From Azospirillum humicireducens (GTDB lineage: Bacteria; Pseudomonadota; Alphaproteobacteria; Azospirillales; Azospirillaceae): a stretch of 36,335 nucleotides of DNA. The notes under the pieces are model-generated. The model was given only the letters and a program-made list of their open reading frames with translations, was not told the DNA's origin and searched no databases. The position numbers and the translations under genes are program-made. Every line of letters begins with the position of its first letter. The first letter of the stretch is position 1. Below are positions 16,447-24,453 of the stretch, piece by piece. The DNA is taken from assembly GCF_001639105.2 (NCBI RefSeq), contig NZ_CP028903.1, forward strand, positions 977,954-1,014,288, in the 5' to 3' direction.

Positions 16447-17733
16447 ATGTCGACCGTTCCGCGCGACCTGCTGCGCCAGATGTTCGAGGCCGCAATCGCC
16501 GCCGCCCAGCCGGCGCTGTGCGTGCCGGCCAACCTGCCTGAGCCCCCCAAGGGCCGGCTCGTGGTGATCGGCGCCGGCAAGGCCTCGGCGGCGATGGCGC
16601 GGGCGGTCGAGGACCATTGGCCGGGAGACCTCTCCGGGCTGGTGGTCACCCGCTACGGCTATGCGGTGCCGTGTGAGCGCATCGGGATCGTCGAGGCCGC
16701 CCACCCGGTGCCCGACGCCGCCGGGCTGGCGGCGGCCGAGCGCATCCGCGCCCTGGTCTCCGGCCTCGGCGCGGACGATCTGGTGCTGTGCCTGATCTCC
16801 GGCGGCGGCTCGGCGCTCCTGGCGTTGCCGCTGGACGGCGTGACGCTGGAGGACAAGCAGGCGGTCAACCGCGCCCTGCTCGCCTCCGGCGCCACGATTT
16901 CCGAGATGAACTGCGTGCGCCGCCACCTGTCGGCGGTGAAGGGCGGCCGGCTCGCCGCCGCCTGCGCCCCGGCACGGGTGCTGACCCTGCTGCTGTCCGA
17001 CGTGCCCGGCGACAACCCGATGGACATCGCGTCGGGCCCCACCGTCGGCGATCCCACCAGCTGCGCCGACGCGCTCGCCATCCTCCGCCGCTACGGCATC
17101 GACGTGCCGCCCGCGCTGCTGGACGTGTTGGAAAGCGGGCGCGGCGAAAGCGTCAAGCCGGACGACCCGCGGCTGGCGGGCTGCGAGGCCCGCCTGATCG
17201 CCACGCCGCAGATGGCGCTGGAGGCCGCCGCCGCCGTCGCCCGCGAGGCCGGCTATCCGGTCCACATCCTGAGCGACCGCATCGAAGGCGAGGCGCGCGA
17301 CGTCGGCAAGGTGCTGGGCGGCCTCGCCCTGCAGGTGGCCGACCGTGCCCAGCCCTTCACCGCGCCCTGCATCCTGCTGTCGGGCGGCGAGACCACGGTG
17401 ACGGTGCGCGGTGGGGGCCGCGGCGGCCGCAATGTGGAGTTCCTGCTGTCGCTCGCCATCGCGCTGGACGGCCATGCGGCCATCCACGCCATCGCCGGCG
17501 ACACCGACGGGGTGGACGGGCAGGAGGAGATCGCCGGCGCCGTCATCGGCCCCGACACGCTGGCCCGGGCCTGGACCCTCGGCCTCAAGCCGCGCGACAG
17601 CCTGGCCGACAACGACGGCCACGGCTTCTTCGAGGCGCTGGGCGACGGCGTGGTGACCGGCCCGACCCTGACCAATGTCAATGATTTCCGCGCGATCCTG
17701 ATCGGCGCGCCGAGCCATGAGGTAAAGCCATGA
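16447..17733 (+). CDS. gckA: glycerate 2-kinase (MOFRL family), copy A
   Basis: This 428-residue class II glycerate kinase (GckA/TtuD type, DUF4147 plus C-terminal MOFRL domain) phosphorylates D-glycerate, the product of GarR, to 2-phosphoglycerate. Seen: GAGKAS at residues 42-47, SGGGSALL at 118-125, MNCVRRHLSAVKGGRLA at 154-170, SDVPGDNPMDIASGPT, and the C-terminal GGETTVTVRGGGRGGRN and AGDTDGVDG. A good AAGGGAGG site precedes ATG 16447. It overlaps garL by 4 bases (ATGA), implying translational coupling. It differs from copy B at two residues, L224 and T377. Confidence 0.93.
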   Translation: MSTVPRDLLRQMFEAAIAAAQPALCVPANLPEPPKGRLVVIGAGKASAAMARAVEDHWPGDLSGLVVTRYGYAVPCERIGIVEAAHPVPDAAGLAAAERIRALVSGLGADDLVLCLISGGGSALLALPLDGVTLEDKQAVNRALLASGATISEMNCVRRHLSAVKGGRLAAACAPARVLTLLLSDVPGDNPMDIASGPTVGDPTSCADALAILRRYGIDVPPALLDVLESGRGESVKPDDPRLAGCEARLIATPQMALEAAAAVAREAGYPVHILSDRIEGEARDVGKVLGGLALQVADRAQPFTAPCILLSGGETTVTVRGGGRGGRNVEFLLSLAIALDGHAAIHAIAGDTDGVDGQEEIAGAVIGPDTLARAWTLGLKPRDSLADNDGHGFFEALGDGVVTGPTLTNVNDFRAILIGAPSHEVKP

Positions 17734-18503
17734 CCATTCCCCAGAATAGCTTCAAGCGCGCGCTGGACGCCGGCCACCTGCAGATCGGCCTGTGGTCGAT
17801 CCTGTCGAGCCATGTGACGGTGGAGATCATCGCCGGCTCCGGCTTCGACTGGCTGGTGCTGGACACCGAGCATTCGCCCAACGAGCTGCCGATGGTCTAC
17901 AGCCAGCTGCAGGCTGCGGCGGCCGGCGGACGGGCACATCCGGTGGTGCGGGTGCCATGGAACGACATGGTGACGCTGAAGCGCTACCTGGACATCGGCG
18001 TGCAGTCCTTCCTCATCCCCTATGTGGAGAGCGCGGAGGAGGCGGCCAACGCGGTCGCCTACACCCGCTATCCCCCCCATGGCGTGCGCGGCTATTCGGC
18101 CGCGCCGCGGGCGAGCGGCTTCGGCCGGATCAAGGACTATCCGCAGCTGTGCGAGGCGGAGCTTGCGGTCCTGGTGCAGGTGGAAAGCCGCCGTGGCCTC
18201 GACAACATCGAGGAGATCGCGGCGGTCGAGGGGGTGACGGGCGTGTTCATCGGCCCCGGCGACCTGGCGGCGGCGCTGGGCCATGTCGGCAATCCCAAGC
18301 ACCCGGAGGTGCAGGCGGCGATCGAGGACGCAATCGCCCGCATCCGCGCCTGCGGCAAGCCGGCCGGCATCCTGTCGGCCGACGAGGCGCTCGCCAAGCG
18401 CTACATCGAGCTGGGCTGTACCTTCGTCGCCGTCGGATCCGACCTCGGCATCCTTGCCCGCACCTCCGAACAGCTCGCCGCAAAGTTCAAGACGAACGCC
18501 TGA
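17730..18503 (+). CDS. garL: 5-keto-4-deoxy-D-glucarate aldolase (GarL), copy A
   Basis: This 257-residue HpcH/HpaI-family metal-dependent aldolase matches the 256 residues of E. coli GarL. It splits 5-keto-4-deoxy-D-glucarate into pyruvate and tartronate semialdehyde. Motifs: [24 protein letters not shown], the loop [12 protein letters not shown], metal-ligand Glu in [11 protein letters not shown], and metal-ligand Asp in [10 protein letters not shown]. The function is supported by placement with garR, gckA and garD, which supply the steps before and after it. It differs from copy B only at D200 and K223. The start ATG overlaps the gckA stop. Confidence 0.92.
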   Translation: MTIPQNSFKRALDAGHLQIGLWSILSSHVTVEIIAGSGFDWLVLDTEHSPNELPMVYSQLQAAAAGGRAHPVVRVPWNDMVTLKRYLDIGVQSFLIPYVESAEEAANAVAYTRYPPHGVRGYSAAPRASGFGRIKDYPQLCEAELAVLVQVESRRGLDNIEEIAAVEGVTGVFIGPGDLAAALGHVGNPKHPEVQAAIEDAIARIRACGKPAGILSADEALAKRYIELGCTFVAVGSDLGILARTSEQLAAKFKTNA

Positions 18504-18517
18504 GAGGACCCCGTCCG

Positions 18518-20047
18518 ATGTCCGACACCCCGCTCTACATCAAGGTGCATGGCGACGACAATGTCGCCATCATCGTCAACACCATGGGCCTGCCGGAAGG
18601 AACGACGTTCCCCTGCGGCCTGAGCTTGCGCGAATTCGTACCCCAGGGCCACAAGGTGGCGCTCGCCGATCTGGCGGAGGGCGAGCCGATCCTGCGCTAT
18701 GGCGAGGTGATCGGCCATGCCGCTCGAGACATCGCCCGGGGAAGCTGGATCGAGGAATCGCTGGTGAGGCTGCCGCCCGCTCCGGCACTGGCCAGCCTGC
18801 CGCTCGCCACCAATGTTCCGCCGGCGCAGCCCCCGCTGGAGGGCTACACGTTCGAAGGCTTCCGCAACCCGGACGGATCAGTCGGCACCAAGAACGTGCT
18901 GGGCATCAGCATGAGCGTGCAGTGCGTGGCGGGGGTGATGGATTTCGCCATCGAGCGCATCAAGAAGGAACTGCTGCCCCGCTATTCCAATGTCGACGAT
19001 GTCGTCGCCATCGAGCACGCCTATGGCTGCGGCGTGGCAATCAACGCCCCCGAAGCGGTGGTGCCGATCCGCACCCTGCAGAATCTCGCCCGCAATCCCA
19101 ACCTGGGCGGACAGGTGATGGTGGTCGGGTTGGGCTGTGAGAAGCTGCAGCCGGAACGCCTGCTGCCGGCCGGTGCAGCCGGCGACACCAGCATCATGAC
19201 GCTGCAGGACGAACGCCATGTCGGCTTCGGCGCCATGGTCGCCTCGATCATGGAGATGGCGGAAAAGCGCCTTCGGGAGCTGAACGGGCGCCGGCGCGTG
19301 ACCTGCCCGGCCGCCGACCTCGTCGTCGGCATGCAGTGCGGCGGCAGCGACGCCTTTTCGGGGGTCACGGCCAACCCGGCGGTCGGCTATGCCTCGGACC
19401 TGCTGGTGCGGGCCGGCGCGACCGTTATGTTCTCCGAAGTGACGGAGGTGCGCGACGCCATCCACCTGCTGACGCCGCGCGCGGTCGACGAGGAGGTCGG
19501 CCGGGCCCTGATCCGCGAGATGGACTGGTACGACCGTTACCTCTCCGCCGGCCAGACCGACCGCAGCGCCAACCCGTCGCCGGGCAACAAGAAGGGCGGG
19601 CTGGCGAATGTGGTGGAAAAGGCGCTGGGCTCCATCGCCAAGTCGGGTAGCAGCCCGATCGCCGGGGTACTGTCGCCCGGCCAGCGGGCCGACCGCAAGG
19701 GACTGATCTATGCCGCGACCCCCGCCAGCGACTTCGTCTGCGGCACGCTGCAGTTGGCATCGGGCTGCAACATGGAGGTGTTCACCACCGGGCGCGGCAC
19801 GCCCTATGGCCTCGCCATGGTGCCGGTCATCAAGGTCTCGACCCGGACCGCGCTGGCCGAGCGCTGGCATGATCTGATCGACGTGGATGCCGGACGCATC
19901 GCCACCGGTCAGGCCACCATCGAGGACATCGGATGGGAGATCTTCCGCATGATCCTGGATGTCGCCAGCGGCCGGAAGAAGACCTGGGCCGACCATTGGG
20001 GCCTGCGCAACTCGCTGACGCTCTTCAACCCGGCGCCGGTAACCTGA
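18518..20047 (+). CDS. garD: galactarate dehydratase (GarD)
   Basis: This 509-residue UxaA/GarD-family dehydratase (E. coli GarD has 523) converts galactarate to 5-keto-4-deoxy-D-glucarate. The N-terminal SAF domain spans residues about 5-100, followed by the large UxaA-type catalytic domain. That domain has [58 protein letters not shown], and the C-terminal [17 protein letters not shown]. The conserved cysteines fit an iron-dependent enzyme. ATG 18518 follows garL by 14 bases with GAGAGGA upstream. As last gene of the operon it supplies the substrate of GarL and identifies module 1 as the galactarate branch. Altronate dehydratase is the main alternative within the family, but the neighbours favour GarD. 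Confidence 0.9.
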   Translation: MSDTPLYIKVHGDDNVAIIVNTMGLPEGTTFPCGLSLREFVPQGHKVALADLAEGEPILRYGEVIGHAARDIARGSWIEESLVRLPPAPALASLPLATNVPPAQPPLEGYTFEGFRNPDGSVGTKNVLGISMSVQCVAGVMDFAIERIKKELLPRYSNVDDVVAIEHAYGCGVAINAPEAVVPIRTLQNLARNPNLGGQVMVVGLGCEKLQPERLLPAGAAGDTSIMTLQDERHVGFGAMVASIMEMAEKRLRELNGRRRVTCPAADLVVGMQCGGSDAFSGVTANPAVGYASDLLVRAGATVMFSEVTEVRDAIHLLTPRAVDEEVGRALIREMDWYDRYLSAGQTDRSANPSPGNKKGGLANVVEKALGSIAKSGSSPIAGVLSPGQRADRKGLIYAATPASDFVCGTLQLASGCNMEVFTTGRGTPYGLAMVPVIKVSTRTALAERWHDLIDVDAGRIATGQATIEDIGWEIFRMILDVASGRKKTWADHWGLRNSLTLFNPAPVT

Positions 20048-20201
20048 TCGGACCGACTCCAGGGCGATGTGCGGACCTGCAATACCAAGTTCATGACGTT
20101 CTGACCTGCAAGGCCCACGGATAACCACAGGTTGATCGAATGCGGCCAGGTTTGTTGATGAGGGAGATCCAGGCTCGGCAACAGGCGTCGACGATGTGCT
20201 T
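20048..20201. other. intergenic stretch after garD
   Basis: No gene, terminator or operator was recognised here. The lower GC and several in-frame stops suggest it belongs to the degraded insertion-sequence region that follows. Confidence 0.35.
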
Positions 20202-20519
20202 TGTGTCGCCGAATAAAGGCGTACTTCACAGCGACTCCTTGGCGAAGTACGCCGCCGCATTTTTTCGGGTATCGCGCTCCATCTTTACACGGGCCATTTC
20301 TGCCCGCAGACGGCTGATCTCCATTTGCTCAGCGCTGACGACCGTTGTCGTGGCGCCCTTCAGGCCGCCATTGCCAGCCGCCTTGACCCGGTTGTGCAAC
20401 GTTGGTTCCGACTAGCCCAACATCTTGGTCACTGCGGCAATTCGCTGGCCGCCCGAGACCAGACGGACCGCTTCCTCTTTGAGTTCCAGCGCATACCACG
20501 CCCTTGTCGCCTTCGCCAT
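20202..20519 (-). pseudogene. IS3-family orfA remnant with start of orfB
   Basis: Reading leftward from ATG 20519 gives the OrfA helix-turn-helix protein of an IS3-group element (ELKEEAVRLVSGGQRIAAV near the start, MERDTRKNAAAYFAKESL at the end). It has an in-frame TAG at 20412-20414 after residue 35, so orfA is broken. At its end the orfB start (K-Y-A-F-I-R-R-H) overlaps the orfA stop, as in intact IS3 elements, but homology ceases after about nine codons. The transposase catalytic domain is therefore missing and the element is dead. The remnant separates garD from the pyruvate kinase gene. I recognise nothing in 20520-20667. Confidence 0.8.
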
Positions 20520-20667
20520 ATCGCCTCCTGTTCGCCGCCGATGTCACCCGGCTATGGGAGGCGTTGCACGGGGGCAAGGTCGCTTCACGTCACCTCTGAC
20601 GCAATTCCGCTTGTCGGTTCGTTGGTGGCGCCGCAGCTGCGGCGCCGCACAACGCTTCCGGCTGACC

Positions 20668-22179
20668 TCAAGCGCTGCCCACCGCGGAGAGAGCAGCGCT
20701 TTCGTGCTGAGTGGCCGTGCCCTGCGGTGGCCGCTCCACCCTGGCGATCCGCAGGATGTTGGTGTTGCCCGGAACGCCGAACGGCACTCCAGCAGTGATG
20801 ACGACACGCTGGCCGTCTTGCGCAAGGCCACTGGAATGGGCGTAGCGGACAGCCTTTTGCACCATCTCCGAGAAATTGTCGATATCGCGCGTGTGAATGC
20901 CGTGTACGCCATAGGCCAGTTGCAGCCGGCGCGCCGTGGCAATGTTGGAGGCGAGGCAAAGAACGGGCACCTCGGGCCTTTCCCGGCTGGCCCGCAACGT
21001 CGTCGAACCTGATGTCGTATAGGTTACGATCGCTGCCGCCCGAATCGTCTTCGCGACTTGGCTGGCTGCCGCGGTGATGGCATCCGCCGAGGTTTCCTGC
21101 AGCATCGGGTGCTGAGAGTCCATGATCGTGCGGTAGAGCGGGTCTGACTCGACGCGTTGCGCAATGCGGTCCATGATGGACACGGCTTCGATGGGATAGT
21201 CTCCAGACGCCGTCTCGGCAGAAAGCATGACAGCGTCGGCGCCGTCGTAGACCGCCGTCGCCACGTCGGAGGCCTCAGCCCGCGTCGGTGCCGGAGCGCT
21301 TACCATCGATTCCAGCATCTGGGTTGCAACGATCACCGGCTTGCCGGCCAGACGCGCTTCCCGCACGATCCGCTTCTGGATTGAAGGAACGTCCTCCGGC
21401 GGCAGTTCGACACCAAGGTCGCCGCGCGCGACCATCACGCCGTCGGACAGCTCGACGATCATTTCAAGATGTTCAATGGCCTGGGGCTTTTCCATCTTCG
21501 ACAGCAGCGCTGCACGACCGCCAATGAGCTTGCGCGCTTCTGCCACATCCTCCGGGCGTTGCACGAAACTCAGCGCCACCCAGTCCACGCCATGGTCGAG
21601 CGCGAAAGCCAGATCGGCACGATCCTTCGGAGTCAGCGGCGACAGCGGCAGAACGACGCCAGGTACGTTCACGCCCTTGCGATTGGACAGCTTGGTGCCG
21701 CTGACGACAATGGTGTCGGCGAAATCAGGACCGCAAACCACGACGCTGAGACGGACGCGTCCATCATCGAGCAGGAGTTCGGCACCGGGCTGGAGTGCTG
21801 CGAAGATCTCGGGATGCGGCATGCCGACGCGCGTCTCGTCACCCGGCTCCAGGGAAAGATCCAACCGGAGCCTTTGCCCCTGGCTGAGGGAAACAACGCC
21901 ATCTCGAAAAGTGGCAAGGCGTAGCTTTGGGCCTTGGAGGTCGGCCATGATCGCAATCGGCCGGCCGAATTCCTGCTCAAGCGCGCGAATGAGTTTCAGC
22001 CGTTCACCGTGGTCGGCGTGGCTGCCATGGCTGAAATTGAGACGGAAGACGTCCACACCCGCCATGAACAGCTCACGGATACGCTCCGCGGTAGAACTCG
22101 ACGGCCCGAGGGTGGCAACGATCTTGGTCTTGCGCTGACGCGGGGAAAGAGCTGAGGTACTAGGATGCAGAAGGGCCAT
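20668..22179 (-). CDS. pyk: pyruvate kinase
   Basis: This 503-residue pyruvate kinase transfers phosphate from phosphoenolpyruvate to ADP, making pyruvate and ATP. Seen in order: RKTKIVATLGPSS, RLNFSHGSHADH, MADLQGPKLR, SKMEKPQAIEHL with the catalytic Lys-Glu region, MVARGDLGVELPPEDVP, and ATQMLESM, with PTRAEASDVATAVYDGADAVMLSAETASGDYP after it. The C-terminal regulatory domain follows. ATG 22179 has AGGAG about 8 bases upstream; the longer open frame is unsupported. It is divergent from lacI2, with a perfect TGACAGCGCTGTCA operator between them. This suggests a pathway-dedicated kinase that completes the glycerate branch of aldarate breakdown, in addition to any housekeeping Pyk elsewhere. 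Confidence 0.93.
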   Translation of the reverse strand: MALLHPSTSALSPRQRKTKIVATLGPSSSTAERIRELFMAGVDVFRLNFSHGSHADHGERLKLIRALEQEFGRPIAIMADLQGPKLRLATFRDGVVSLSQGQRLRLDLSLEPGDETRVGMPHPEIFAALQPGAELLLDDGRVRLSVVVCGPDFADTIVVSGTKLSNRKGVNVPGVVLPLSPLTPKDRADLAFALDHGVDWVALSFVQRPEDVAEARKLIGGRAALLSKMEKPQAIEHLEMIVELSDGVMVARGDLGVELPPEDVPSIQKRIVREARLAGKPVIVATQMLESMVSAPAPTRAEASDVATAVYDGADAVMLSAETASGDYPIEAVSIMDRIAQRVESDPLYRTIMDSQHPMLQETSADAITAAASQVAKTIRAAAIVTYTTSGSTTLRASRERPEVPVLCLASNIATARRLQLAYGVHGIHTRDIDNFSEMVQKAVRYAHSSGLAQDGQRVVITAGVPFGVPGNTNILRIARVERPPQGTATQHESAALSAVGSA

Positions 22180-22289
22180 GGACCGGTTACTCCTGAAACA
22201 ATGCAGGATGTACAGTTTGCCGCCTCGTCCCAGAGGTGGAGCGTAGGCGCCACTTGGTACTGGAGTTGGCTCTACGGGCAGACGAGTCA

Positions 22290-22303
22290 GGACAGCGCTC
22301 AAT
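22290..22303. promoter_or_regulatory. weak LacI-type operator
   Basis: GGACAGCGCTCAAT keeps the central GACAGCGCT of the perfect palindrome 57 bp away but has a degenerate right half. It could be an auxiliary site for looping with 22347-22360. Confidence 0.35.
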
Positions 22304-22346
22304 GATCGTCGGGTGGCCGTCGCATACCACCTCCCTACGCATTCAA

Positions 22347-22360
22347 TGACAGCGCTGTCA
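22347..22360. promoter_or_regulatory. perfect LacI-type operator TGACAGCGCTGTCA
   Basis: This is a perfect 14-bp palindrome in the pyk/lacI2 intergenic region, 168 bp from the pyk start and 200 bp from the lacI2 start. The identical 14-mer occurs at 23938, 30603 and 35618, always in front of genes. The even-length palindrome with central GC fits LacI-family operators. Regulation of both pyk and lacI2 (autoregulation) is the likely role. Confidence 0.8.
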
Positions 22361-22560
22361 GCTACCACCGTAGCGTTGCGCCCGTACCTTGAGAAGGGTT
22401 TTCTTAATCGTCTTCTGCGACAAGTCGCCCATCCTCGCGCTCATCTTGCCGAAGAAAGTTGCCACCGGACCTTGGGGTTGAACCTCCAGAACGTGGCAAA
22501 TGGCAATCGGCAGCCCTATGTTGTCATGAACTCTTGAACCGGCTTACCGAAGGGACATTC

Positions 22561-23646
22561 GTGTCAGATCCCCTGTCCACCCATACCAAACGGAAGCCAG
22601 GAAAGAAGGCGCCCCAGCCGGATCAGAAAAAAGCCGCTTCCCGCACTTCGAGCCGGTCTTCCGGCAGCGTCACACTCGAAGAAGTGGCGCGGATGGCCGG
22701 AGTGGCGCCGATCACTGTGTCCCGGGCGATCAACCGACCGGAACTGGTGACCAAGGACACGCTGGATCATATCCGGGAGGTGATCGCCCGCACCGGCTAC
22801 GTGCCGAACCTGCTGGCTGGCGGCCTCGCTTCCAAGCGCAGCCGGCTGGTGGCGGCCATCGTCCCGACCATCGGCAACTCGATCTTCGCCGAAGCGGTCG
22901 AATGTCTCACCGACCGGCTGGGCGAGGCCGGCTACAAGGTGCTGCTGGGCCTGTCGGGCTATCCCTCATCGCGGGAGGACGAGCTGCTCGCCACGGTGCT
23001 GAGCCGCCGCCCCGACGCGGTGTTCCTCACCGGCATCACCCATTCGCCCGAAAGCCGGCAGCGGCTTCTGGCGGCAAAGATTCCGGTCGTGGAGACCTGG
23101 GATCTCACGCCCACGCCCATCGACATGCTCGTCGGCTTCTCGCATGAGAAGCTCGGGCGCGCGGTTGCGGCCTATCTGATCGGCAAGGGATACCGCCGCC
23201 TCGGCCTGGTCTGGGCGAGCGACGAACGCGCCGCCGTCCGCCGCCGGGGCTTCGAGGAGGCCGCGGCCGAACGCGGCGTCACCGACATCCAGGTCGCGAT
23301 CCTGCCGGCGCCAGGCAACCTGAAGCTCGGGCGCGATGGGCTGGCGAAGCTGCTGGATGGGCCTCAGCGTCCGGATGCCGTCTTCTGCAGCTCCGACGCG
23401 CTTGCACAAGGCGTCCTGACCGAGGCCCAGGCCCGCGGCCTGTCGGTGCCGGGCGATCTTGCGATCATGGGCTTCGGCGACCTTGAATTCGCCCCCTACA
23501 CCTATCCCGCCCTCTCCACCGTACGGATCGACCGGCGGGCGATCGGCCTGCTGGCGGCCGAAGCGATGCTCGCGCGGTTCGAAGACAAGCCCGTCGAGAA
23601 GATCGTCGACATCGGCTTCGAGATCGTGGAGCGGGAAAGCACCTGA
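22561..23646 (+). CDS. LacI/GntR-type repressor, module 2
   Basis: This is a 361-residue LacI-family regulator, the same length as LacI1 and similar along its whole length. The helix-turn-helix is at residues about 37-58 (VTLEEVARMAGVAPITVSRAIN), the hinge at about 79-91, then the ligand-sensing domain, which ends GFEIVERE like its paralogue. The GTG 22561 start is chosen because GAAGGGA lies 6 bases upstream and it gives the same N-terminus as LacI1. The recognition-helix residues (P-I) differ from those of LacI1 (R-M), so the operator should differ. It is the best candidate to bind the TGACAGCGCTGTCA sites, which surround its gene and recur at gudP2, por and pta. The inducer is probably glucarate or 5-keto-4-deoxyglucarate. 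Confidence 0.9.
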   Translation: MSDPLSTHTKRKPGKKAPQPDQKKAASRTSSRSSGSVTLEEVARMAGVAPITVSRAINRPELVTKDTLDHIREVIARTGYVPNLLAGGLASKRSRLVAAIVPTIGNSIFAEAVECLTDRLGEAGYKVLLGLSGYPSSREDELLATVLSRRPDAVFLTGITHSPESRQRLLAAKIPVVETWDLTPTPIDMLVGFSHEKLGRAVAAYLIGKGYRRLGLVWASDERAAVRRRGFEEAAAERGVTDIQVAILPAPGNLKLGRDGLAKLLDGPQRPDAVFCSSDALAQGVLTEAQARGLSVPGDLAIMGFGDLEFAPYTYPALSTVRIDRRAIGLLAAEAMLARFEDKPVEKIVDIGFEIVEREST

Positions 23647-23681
23647 GCCCGACCTGTCCGTCGATCAGGCAAAGCGCCCGA

Positions 23682-23861
23682 TCAGGTAAAAGGAAGGTCG
23701 ATACCCAGCACCGGAACATTCCGGACCCACTCCGCATGGCCGACTTCCGTATCGCCGGAGTCGATCCCGTGCAGCACGGCAAGCTCCACCGCCGCCGCGA
23801 GTATCGCCATGACCATGAACTTCAGGGCGAAGCGATGAAATTCCGCCGGCTGTTCTGACAT
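23682..23861 (-). CDS. 59-residue membrane protein, unknown function
   Basis: I do not recognise this small protein. It has a charged N-terminus, one strong hydrophobic segment at residues about 11-31, and a polar C-terminal tail with acidic residues (GIDSGDTEVGHAEW). AGGAG lies 7 bases before ATG 23861, which supports translation. It converges on lacI2 (35-bp gap), and a perfect TGACAGCGCTGTCA palindrome lies 77 bp upstream of its start in the position of a promoter. A small helper of the permease or a stress peptide are possibilities. It could also be a spurious frame. Confidence 0.5.
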   Translation of the reverse strand: MSEQPAEFHRFALKFMVMAILAAAVELAVLHGIDSGDTEVGHAEWVRNVPVLGIDLPFT

Positions 23862-23937
23862 TTTACGCTCCTGATCGCGATGCGTTTGCATCGGGTGAAA
23901 GGGCGGCGGGACCATCCCCGTCGTTCTCCAGTATTGT

Positions 23938-23951
23938 TGACAGCGCTGTCA
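23938..23951. promoter_or_regulatory. perfect LacI-type operator TGACAGCGCTGTCA
   Basis: This is the same perfect 14-mer as at 22347, 30603 and 35618. On the minus strand it lies in the spacer of a possible promoter (TTGCAC before it, ACAATA after it) aimed at the 59-residue gene. It is too far from gudP2 to block that promoter directly but could take part in looping. Confidence 0.75.
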
Positions 23952-24002
23952 CTGCGTGCAACAGCCTGTTCCGCATGACTGGCTTTCCGATGCTGCACCG
24001 CA

Positions 24003-24059
24003 GCGTAGCGCTATTATGGAGACAGGTCCGCCCGTTCCTTGCCGCTCGCAGCGCTATTA
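24003..24059. promoter_or_regulatory. two degenerate operator-like sites with shared GCGCTATTAT
   Basis: GCGTAGCGCTATTA (24003-24016) and TCGCAGCGCTATTA (24046-24059) both contain GCGCTATTAT and are 43 bp apart, about four helical turns. They keep the core and the A-T variant right half seen in the functional-looking TGGCAGCGCTATCA sites. They may be auxiliary repressor sites or decayed copies. Confidence 0.4.
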
Positions 24060-24228
24060 TTGGGCAATGACTTGCCGGCGTCATAGCAAAGGCGCTGGAA
24101 AGACGCGGACATCATGCCACTCCCCAGAAGTGTAGCCCGACCCAGGCAAAGGATGCGGCGCCCTGCCGCAGGTTGCGAGAAGAGCTTTTTGTTTTCAGGG
24201 CGTTAGGCGCATCACGCCCATTTTTCGC

Positions 24229-24242
24229 TGACAGCGTTGTCA
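24229..24242. promoter_or_regulatory. LacI-type operator TGACAGCGTTGTCA
   Basis: This site has one mismatch to the perfect palindrome. It lies 58 bp (centre to centre) upstream of the operator overlapping the gudP2 -10 and is a plausible upstream auxiliary operator. Confidence 0.65.
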
Positions 24243-24272
24243 TTGATGCCGTGGACACGGTCAAATTTCCCC

Positions 24273-24301
24273 TTGGCTCTGCGGAATGGCAGCGCTATCA
24301 A
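24273..24301 (+). promoter_or_regulatory. candidate sigma-70 promoter for gudP2 operon
   Basis: TTGGCT (24273-24278) and TATCAA (24296-24301) are separated by 17 bp. The -10 overlaps the operator at 24287-24300, and the predicted start falls at about 24309, at the edge of the next operator, so repressor binding would occlude polymerase. Confidence 0.5.
24287..24300. promoter_or_regulatory. LacI-type operator TGGCAGCGCTATCA
   Basis: This variant of the palindrome has two substitutions. The identical 14-mer occurs at 35596-35609 in front of the MaoC/Pta gene, in the same relation to a -10 element and to a second operator downstream. Confidence 0.7.
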
Positions 24302-24309
24302 TTGGTCAC

Positions 24310-24323
24310 TGATAGCGCTGCGA
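24310..24323. promoter_or_regulatory. LacI-type operator TGATAGCGCTGCGA
   Basis: This site keeps AGCGCTG and the left TGA. It is centred 23 bp after the preceding operator, about two helical turns, and covers the predicted transcription start of gudP2. Confidence 0.6.
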
Positions 24324-24453
24324 AACCAAGGGACCGCCCATTGGGCAGGACCCGCGAAAGCGCCAAACCGTGACCTTCCGCAAGGCACAAGCCAAAGCCC
24401 CCAAAAAGCAAGAAACGGGCTGGAGCCGGGCGGTATCATAGGGAGCAATGTCC

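Larger units (their letters stand above)
15526..18503 (+). repeat. 2978-bp garR-gckA-garL duplication, copy A
   Basis: This block is nearly identical to 27347-30324. Identity starts exactly at the garR ATG and stops exactly at the garL TGA; the bases immediately outside differ. By eye I find about 18 substitutions and no gaps, with four amino-acid changes: L224V and T377N in GckA, D200N and K223R in GarL (A to B). The 30-bp garR-gckA intergenic segment is identical in both copies. Confidence 0.95.
22180..22560. promoter_or_regulatory. divergent control region pyk / lacI2
   Basis: This 381-bp gap without a gene separates the divergent pyk and lacI2 starts. It contains a perfect LacI-type palindrome at 22347-22360 and a weaker one at 22290-22303. 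I could not assign confident -35/-10 elements for either direction. A GAAGGGA ribosome binding site (22549-22555) serves the GTG start of lacI2. Confidence 0.6.
23862..24453. promoter_or_regulatory. multi-operator control region ahead of gudP2
   Basis: This stretch of nearly 600 bp has no convincing gene. Six copies or variants of the AGCGCT-centred palindrome lie between 23938 and 24323, and a promoter pair lies at 24273-24301. The GC content is visibly lower than in the flanking genes. The right part carries the gudP2 leader (about 130 bases untranslated) with GGGAG at 24441-24445. The left operator probably serves the 59-residue gene read in the other direction. Confidence 0.65.

Noticed and set aside
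15436..17718. Very long antisense open frames over garR-gckA (760 codons) and over 27329-29539 (736 codons)
   Set aside because: They lie opposite well-supported genes. High GC at third positions creates long antisense frames. The composition (Gly/Arg/Asp/His-rich without motifs) and absence of a ribosome binding site mark them as shadows.
17792..20047. 751-codon frame that fuses garL out-of-frame sequence to garD
   Set aside because: The upstream part is the +1 shadow of garL. The SAF domain of GarD starts right after ATG 18518, which has its own ribosome binding site.
20325..20340. AGCGCTGA operator-like sequence inside the IS3 remnant
   Set aside because: It lies within former orfA coding sequence (V-S-A-E-Q) and the outer positions do not fit the palindrome, so it is probably chance.
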